In this document: positions 57,591 through 64,000 of the stretch, piece after piece | Layout of the letters: every line of letters begins with the position of its first letter | Numbering within the stretch: position 1 is the stretch's first letter | DNA from: Porodaedalea pini | Taxonomy: Eukaryota > Basidiomycota > Agaricomycetes > Hymenochaetales > Hymenochaetaceae | Length of the DNA: 64,000 nt | Direction of reading: 5' to 3' | Assembly (NCBI GenBank): GCA_002794775.1 | Contig: NBAY01000014.1 | Location: 372,001-436,000 of the forward strand | Notes under the pieces: model-generated | The model's input: the letters and a program-made list of their open reading frames with translations, nothing else | Databases searched by the model: none | Told to the model about the DNA's origin: nothing | Position numbers and translations under genes: made by a program

Positions 57591-59828
57591 ATGGACAGCA
57601 AAATGCTGACCAGAGCTAAAGCTTCTCTCCATAAAACAAAGTCGTCTCATTCCCTTGCCAATCCCAAGGACCCCACCAAGTGTGAGGAGTGTAAATCGGA
57701 TCTCCCCTATCACAGTCGCAGCTGTGTTAGTGGCAAAGACAAACTTTGCACCGTCTGTGGTCGCGATAAGACCTACAACCACAACGATGCCGTCTGTGTT
57801 ACTGTTGCGAAGAACCGGGTCAATTGGTCCCCTGATGTCGAGGCTGACGCTCACGCAGCCGCCCTCCGTAAACAAGGGGATCTCCCCCCTACTCCCAACA
57901 TCGAGTCTCAGCCTTCCCTTAAACGCTCCAACTCGGAGGAGGAACACCATGCACTGCAGCCACCCCAACGCATTGATGACATCGTGGATATGGAGGCCGA
58001 CGACCTCTATGTTCCTAACTCGAGCCAAGCCCCCCAGGTCGACGACGACATGGACGACCGGTCAGTCTCGGAATACGAGGACCCGCAAGTCGCCGAACGA
58101 GTTTCTTCCTCCTTTGTGCATCTGACTAAGGAGACTGTTGATCACATCACCATGCTTATTACTCAGCCTTCGTGGACCTCTCCCACACCGTGGCACAAAG
58201 ATCCTATCCGAGCCGGCAAAGCCCTTGCTGACGTGGCCTCCAACCTCGTATCCTGGCTCAGCAAAGCGCATTGTTTCGATGATGAAACCGTTAAAGAAAA
58301 TAAAGCTAACGAAGGACTACAAGCCTTCCATTCTTCTTATCGAATTCATTCACCTGACTTTAAACATGTCTTCGATGACGTTCATATTTCAGCACAGGCC
58401 ATCCGCGAACAACATATCGCTGATGACATGTCTTCCATGTCTCGTTCCATTCATTCCCTTATATCTCTCGTTTCTTCGCTCGTTGATAAAACTAATAACC
58501 TTGAAAAACAGTTGGCTCGTTCTTCCTCTTCTTTCGCAGCTCCCAAGCCCTCGCCTGCAACTAACAAGCCGCAGGTCAAGTTTCTCCCCGACCCAATCGG
58601 TGCGCGTTTTGTACACGACAATCGGTTCCCTCCCGAGCCCCCCATCATCAAACAACGGGTCCAAACCCCAAAGAATGGGAAGACCGACTACGCCGCAGCT
58701 ATCGCCAACACACGCGTCCCCAGATCTGGTTATCGCATGAGCTCGGAAGGCATCATTTACGCTCCTGACGGCTATGCTCACTCCGCGCACAATGCCCCCA
58801 GACCAGGCAATACCACCATCTACCATCCGAAAGTCGAATCCGTTGGTACCGACAAAGACAGATTTACCACAGTAACTTACGCGAAAGCGACCCAGAAGAA
58901 AGCTAAGACGACCCCAACCAAAGTGCTATGACACACCGCGGAGAACCCTGATGGGGAAATCTCAACGGTACCTGTCAACCGTTCCAACGGATCGGTCAAT
59001 ATTCGCGCATCCAATATCAAACGCGTCTATTTTTCCCTTCCCGGGGATCTTGCAGTTCGCCCGCTTACTCAATCGGTCAAAAACACCGTAAGGGCAGGCC
59101 TGAAGGGCAGCCCTTTATTTAAACACCTTGTCGTGCTGAACGTCGAGTATACCTCGAACAGCAACCTTCTCATTTCCTTTACTAACATCAAGGCTGACTT
59201 TGACGCTAACTACCCCTCTCTCACCACACAACTCAAGCATATTATCAATATTAGCGGAGCGAAACCCTTCATTCCATCCCCACAATTCAAAATGGTCATC
59301 CCTGGCGTCCCCGTTTACGACAGGGACTCCAAACTCATTTACAGCGAGAACGACCTCCTCACCGAGATCTCGTCCCTACCACAGTTCGAAGGACGCGAAT
59401 TTATGTTCCCGCCCAGGTTTATGTCGTCACCTGAATGCCTTAACGAGTGAGACTTCTGCAATGTCTCCGTTGTTATGAAGGACCCCGATTGTCTTTCGTT
59501 TGACCATTTCTTCCTTCACAGTAACCGGTCCGTCCCTGTTTTTGGCGTTATCCGTCGCCTAGAGGAAATGAAAGCACGCCCCACAATTAATCAATGCGAC
59601 AACTGTCACCGCCTGGGACATGCCGTGTCCAAATGCCGCTCCGTAGCGCGTTGCGCTATTTGTTCCGAAACTCACCGCACCGCAGTTCACGTTGCCAAAT
59701 GCGCTCCGTGCACGGTGGCCAACAACCTACAATGCGATCACTTCGCCCTATGTATCAATTGCCAGGGAAATCATAGCGCGCGGTCTTCGGATTGCCCCGC
59801 TCGTCGTAACTATCGTTCCCCCTACTAA
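57591..59828 (+). pseudogene. LINE ORF1 (nucleic-acid-binding gag-like protein), two in-frame stops
   Basis: Starts MDSKMLTRAKASLHKTKSSH with an N-terminal Cys/His region (CEECKSDLPYHSRSC and CTVCGRDKTYNHNDAVC). A long hydrophilic middle with a possible coiled coil (SLISLVSSLVDKTNNLEKQL) follows. After TGA at 58929-58931 the same frame continues with KRVYFSLPGDLAVRPL. After a second TGA at 59448-59450 it continues to zinc knuckles CDNCHRLGHAVSKC, CAICSETHRTAVHVAKC and CINCQGNHSARSSDC. Continuity in one frame shows these are point nonsense changes. An in-frame Met at 57480 gives a longer N-terminus that is probably upstream sequence. Confidence 0.82.
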
Positions 59829-59833
59829 TTCTT

Positions 59834-60613
59834 ATGACTGAGAAAATATCCGTCCTCTCCCTTAACCTTCGCAGTTCTGATGCCTCCTTTGACTTTTTGT
59901 TTCGTTCATTCTCTTCTACTCTTCATGCTCCAGACGTTGTTTGTCTTCAGGAAATCCCAGTCATCCAACACATCATCCCCTCGAAATCCAATCCTTCTGG
60001 TTCGCGGGCTTTTGATTCCCGCAACTATGCGCCCTATACGGCATTTCTCCCCCCATGCCCGGGGAAACCCCGATGTTGCACCTATGTTCACTCCCGCTTA
60101 ATCCACCGGGTCTCTCTTTTTCAAACCCCCAATCCTTCTCCTTGTATCTCTGTTATCTCTATTTCCAGGGATCTCCCTGTTCCTATTCTACTATGGAACA
60201 TTTACAACTCCCCCTCCCAACGGGAATTCGAATCAAATCTACCTCTTCTCAATTCTTCTTCTAATATTTTCGTTGGCGATCTCAACCGCCACTCTGCGCT
60301 GTGGTCACTCCCAGAACAAGCAGATTATTTCCGCCTCTCCCGTGCCTTCACTGACTGGATCAGCGAAGCCAGTCTTATTGTCTGTAACCCTCCCGATCAA
60401 CCTACCTATTTCAACCATTCTACGAACAGCCGATCTATCATCGACCTTGTCCTTACATCCGATGAATTTTCATCGGAAATCTCTGAATCTATTATTATTG
60501 CAGACCCCTCCTTAACTGTTTCTTCGGACCATTTCCCTATTACATTCTCATTCAACCTAAACATTCTCAACGCTCCTCCCAAACCCCCCCCTTCGTTCTA
60601 TTCATTCCCATGA
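59834..60613 (+). pseudogene. LINE ORF2, endonuclease domain
   Basis: Exonuclease-endonuclease-phosphatase fold: ISVLSLNLRSSDASFDFLF, PDVVCLQEIP (metal-binding Glu), a central VGDLNRHSALW, SIIDLVLTSDEF and SSDHFPITF (catalytic Asp-His). The domain is complete. It is separated from the RT by a one-base frameshift near 60590-60600, in a C-rich homopolymer, after which the frame used by the RT begins. Confidence 0.82.
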
Positions 60614-60614
60614 C

Positions 60615-62221
60615 TTGCCAACCTTTATATCCGAGTTCTGCAATTCGAAATTGTTTTCTTTTGACCTCCAAAACGTTCATTCAACTCAGTCGCTGGACGA
60701 CTTATTATTCTCCTTTCAGGACGCTTTATCCTCTTTCACTAAGACATTCCTCCGGAAACGAAAACCTCGCACATATTTCGGCCCCAATGCCTGGTGGTCA
60801 GAAATGTGCTCGAAACTTTACCGCGAACACTGTCGAAATCCATCGGCAGAGTCGAAACACCGCCTTGATGTCGAATTGTCCCGAGCCAAAGCCGCATTCT
60901 TCGGTGCACGCCTTCAAAGCTCTGACCAACACTCAGTTTGGCAGCGCCAATTCACCAGCGTTGCTCGCCGCCAATCTCCTATTGGCGCACTTCGAATGCC
61001 TAATGGTTCCTTCTCTCTCACCAAGGACGATAAAGCTTCTGTGTTTCGCAACACTTTCTTTCCCCCCCTGTCGTCCCAGTCAGAACCGGTTCCCCTCCCG
61101 GCTCTATCGGACAGTCCAGTGGTGTTGGTCAACGACGTCCTTCATGCCCTTAGCGGCATTGACAAAGAAACAAGCCCTGGTAACAACCATATCTCGTATC
61201 GACATCTTTCACTGCTGGTCGAACATTAGGGCCAATTTTTCGCTGATCTTTTTTCTTTATGTCTCAAATTGGGACATTTTCCTCTTTCATTTAAAACATC
61301 CCTCGTTACTTTCATTCCTAAACCCAAGCGCACCGATTTTTCAGTGCCCCGGGCTTTCCGACCCATTTCTTTGGTCGACACAATTGGTAAACTTTTTGAA
61401 CGCGTTTTGTTTAACTTTTTACAACCCTTTTTTGAAAAGAACAACCTTCTCCCCGACGCCCAACACGGGTGCCGAAAACATCGTTCTTCTCTCACTGCCT
61501 GCTATGAACTTCTTACACTCATTCTTTCCAATCCTTTCATTTTTCCGCGCGAACCTGTCTATGACAGAGTCCATCTTCGTCGTCGGCACTATATTACTTC
61601 CATTTTGACCGTGGACATTCAAGGTTTTTTCGATAACATTTCTCACTCTCTCCTTCTCAACAAACTCATTCGTTCAAACGTTCACCCTAACTTCATTCAT
61701 GTATTGGCAGCCTGGCTCTCCAATTGTCCTATTTCGTTTCACTTCAACAATTTCTTTTCTTCCCCATTTATAAAACCAAACCGAGGCGTCCCTCAAGGAT
61801 CGCCGCTTTCCCCTCTTATTTCAATTTTCGCTTCAGCCGACGTCATCTTTTCTTATTCCAAACATTTTGGTCCTCATCGTCCTTTGTTTGCATATATGGA
61901 CGATCACCTTCTTTCCACTCGTTCTCTCAGCATTAAAACCAATTTGGTTCACCTTCACAACCAGTTCTCTTTCCTCTCATCCCAATTCCAGGCGCTTGGC
62001 TTGTCAATCGACCCAAATGCCATCAAACTTTTACACATCATTCCTCGCCCACAAATTGCTCGTTTTCATTTCCAATCATTTCTTTCCAATCAGAATCCAT
62101 CCTCTATTCCATCTCTGTCGCTTCCCGGCAACCTTGTCATCCCACCTTCCAAACATCTTTCATGGCTCGGTGTTATCTTTTCATACGACCTTTCTCCCAA
62201 ACTTCACTTTGAATCACGCGC
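60615..62221 (+). pseudogene. LINE ORF2, reverse transcriptase domain (5' of the insertion)
   Basis: Same frame throughout except for TAG at 61227-61229. Motifs: AWWSEMCSKLYREHC, TSPGNNHISYRHL, SLVTFIPKPKRT with FRPISLVDTIGKLFERVL, SILTVDIQGFFDNI (first catalytic Asp), NRGVPQGSPLSPLISI, and AYMDDHLL carrying the Asp-Asp pair. The frame is cut at 62221/62222 by the solo-LTR-like insertion. Excising that insertion with one GCGC restores LHFESRAYKALSTLHQRSF. Confidence 0.85.
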
Positions 62222-63219
62222 TGTGGAGATCCCGATGCCGCTGGCCTCGGAATCGGCTCTATTAGGTTCGACTCGACTCAGGACAGTCTTACAAGTATCC
62301 CCGACGCATTTCAGGACAGTTTCAGTGTTTGGCAGTATTAACTCGATGCATACAGCTTGGTTCTGCACCGGTGAGCCACCGAAGTCCATTTTGGGTCACA
62401 TCTGGTATTGTTCCGAGCCTCCCGAAGCTTAATTACTCATGTTCTCGAGTTACGGCTCCGAGTTCCGGCTATTTGGAGCTGTTTGGCTAGAGCCTCCGGT
62501 CTGTCTTTGTGTCCTTTGTACGCCGCTCAGAGGCTCAACCCTCTGTTGGTTATTTAAACACTCATGTAAATGTCTCAAAAAATAGAAGTTTAGTTCCCCT
62601 GAGTCAGTCCCAGTCTTTAGTTCTCGTCTCCATCGCCGTTCAGTGTCGTTCCGTCCGTTCCGTCCGTTCCGTCTCGAGTCCCGTTTTCGGCCAAATCTTG
62701 CTTTCGCTATATCGCCCTCAGTTCTTATCCGTTTCCCGAGCTCTCTTCAGATTCTTAACCTCGTCGAAAATCGCTTTCGAACACTGTCTTTTCTTGCACG
62801 ATTCCGAGCCCGCGTCGTAGAGCTACGAAAATAGCTTTTGGTTCCGGGAGTTCCGTGCGTTCCGCCAGCCGCAACCAGTGCAACTGCTATATCTCCGTCA
62901 ATTCTGCATCGCGTCTCGAGGTCTTTTCAGATTCAGAATCGTCTCGACGAATAGTATCGATTCCTGTCTTCACTGGCGAGTTTCCGAGCCCGGGTTGTCA
63001 AGATCGTAGTTGCTCTTTGTTCTCCAACCGCATTTAGGCACGTTTTGCCGGTCGTCCTTTGTACTCACGTCCTCAAGTCGACACCTAGCCCCGAGTATTC
63101 TATTACACTTCCCCACACTTCCTGACACTATCCCCTCCATCAGACACGTTAGAGTGAACCCCCAGTGGCCGAACTCAACCAGGTCCGAGTCTGCCAGTAG
63201 ACCGTACTGTCACCTTTCA
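62222..63219. mobile_element. 998-bp solo-LTR-like insertion in the LINE
   Basis: The sequence starts TGTGGAGATC and ends CACCTTTCA (TG...CA), flanked by GCGC on both sides (62218-62221 and 63220-63223). Deleting it with one GCGC exactly restores the LINE reading frame. It carries no long gene. A TTATTTAAACA promoter-like tract occurs near 62550, and short GTTCCGTCC repeats lie near 62650. The size and ends fit a solitary LTR, orientation unknown. Confidence 0.75.
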
Positions 63220-64000
63220 GCGCGTACAAAGCGCTCTCCACCTTACACCAACGATCCTTTCTGTTCAACTCTTCTAACGGGGCTCATCTTCAATACGCCC
63301 GGCTTTTATATTTCGGTCTCATCCGTTCCGTGGCCATTTATGGTGCAGTTCTCTTTCCTGAATCCAACTTCATCCCTTCGCTTTTACAATCGGTTCAGAA
63401 CAATTTTCTTCATTCTGTTATCCATGCTAGCATAAGCCCGTCCATAGCAGAATCCGTGCTTTCCATCCCTCCAGTAGATCTTTTCATTCGTTCTCTCTCA
63501 CAACGCTTCTTGCTATCTTATTATTCACATTCTAGCCGAATCCCAAGCGATAATAGCTATCTCTACAATTCACTCCTTCCCCATACTACAATTCCCAAAT
63601 CCCCTCCTTACCCGACTTTTGTCCCTGTTCATTCTAAGCTCATCCTTATCCCTATTCCACCTCCCGACCAGCGCCAGAGAGCGATCCGTTCTTTCAATTC
63701 CTTCTATTTACATCCCCCCCCTTATCAATACTTCATTTTCACAGATGGTTCCATCATCATGGACGACACTGGATCCACCAACGGTGGCCATGGATACGTT
63801 ATTATGCACGATCACATCGAGCTCGCTGTCTTTAGTTCAGCAGCGCACTCTCACTCGAACATACTGTTCGAGGAGCAGGAAGCGCTCATCGCAGCCTTAC
63901 GCCGGATATCTTCTCTCCTCTCCAAATGTCCCACCCCGGTACACATACATATTGTTACTGACTCACTCAATTGCACCAACCTCATCTTCACCAATGACTC
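63220..64000 (+). pseudogene. LINE ORF2, connector and RNase H domain (3' of the insertion)
   Basis: Continues after the insertion: HLQYARLLYFGLIRSVAIYG, then SPSIAESVLSIPP, then an RNase H domain with YFIFTDGSIIMDD (first catalytic Asp), NILFEEQEALIAAL (Glu) and HIVTDSLNC (second Asp). The window ends inside the RNase H domain, so the last catalytic residue and the 3' end are not seen. Confidence 0.8.

Larger units (their letters stand above)
57440..64000 (+). mobile_element. Degenerate LINE (non-LTR retrotransposon) with RNase H, truncated by window end
   Basis: Plus-strand order: gag-like ORF1 with CCHC knuckles (57591-59828), apurinic-type endonuclease (59834-60613), reverse transcriptase (60615-62221), then RNase H (from about 63730), as in Tad/I-like LINEs of fungi. 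The 5' boundary is not defined; the ORF1 region begins about 55-165 bp upstream of the NUP192 start, on the opposite strand. Damage: two stops in ORF1, a frameshift between endonuclease and RT, one TAG in the RT region, and a 998-bp insertion in ORF2. The 3' end lies outside the window. Confidence 0.88.

Noticed and set aside
60610..61608. 332-codon plus-strand frame in the LINE
   Set aside because: Out of frame with the reverse transcriptase motifs, which lie in the frame starting at 60615; a shadow of the RT coding strand.

Overview
The window comes from a filamentous basidiomycete, most likely an agaricomycete. Genes have many short introns (about 45-85 nt, GT..AG). There is a secreted GH10 xylanase, a fungal Zn(II)2Cys6 regulator, a basidiomycete-type multi-pass membrane protein, DUF7330 proteins, a PHO80/PCL-like cyclin relic, and TE families typical of these genomes (CACTA/Tnp2, hAT, chromovirus, RNase H-bearing LINE). 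No bacterial, organellar, CRISPR, rRNA or tRNA features were seen.

Layout. 1-4522 is a near-perfect inverted repeat (arms about 2.1 kb, 305-bp centre) carrying mirrored relics of ribosomal protein eS6 and a PCL-type cyclin; the cyclin relic continues past the right arm to about 4920. 4968-9490 is repeat-rich and apparently gene-free. It holds a diverged tandem duplication, a 32-bp hairpin minisatellite (6960-7610) and a related dispersed cluster (8488-8735). 9497-17113 holds host genes: an uncharacterised protein with a duplicated DLPG motif, the GH10 xylanase (whose exon structure appears to need a 2-nt micro-exon), and a Zn2Cys6 factor.

17484-24739 is a complete CACTA-superfamily transposon (38-bp TIRs beginning CACTG, 3-bp ATT target duplication). 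It carries a 439-aa second gene, a multi-exon Tnp2-like transposase with one in-frame TGA, and between them a chimera of two captured host-gene fragments (homoserine kinase and G-protein beta). 24743-29315 is mostly non-genic with two small palindromic elements. 29316-36530 has the membrane protein, a small TIR element, a DUF952 protein, a damaged ABM-type barrel gene and a bromodomain protein with a snap-back duplication beside it.

36539-46912 is a hAT transposon (8-bp duplication ATCCGCCT) whose transposase gene is split by a very young Ty3-type chromovirus (37627-43935; 413-bp LTRs with one difference seen; 5-bp duplication CAGGG). 47686-50079 is a tandem pair of DUF7330 genes, the first decayed and the second intact. 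50567-57424 encodes the large scaffold nucleoporin Nup192/Nup205. Immediately upstream of its start codon, head-to-head, lies a degenerate LINE running to the window end, itself interrupted by a 998-bp solo-LTR-like insertion.

The main story is genome dynamics: nested insertions that can be ordered by their target duplications, gene capture by a CACTA element, and an unusual splice structure. All identifications are by reading; no database search was run.
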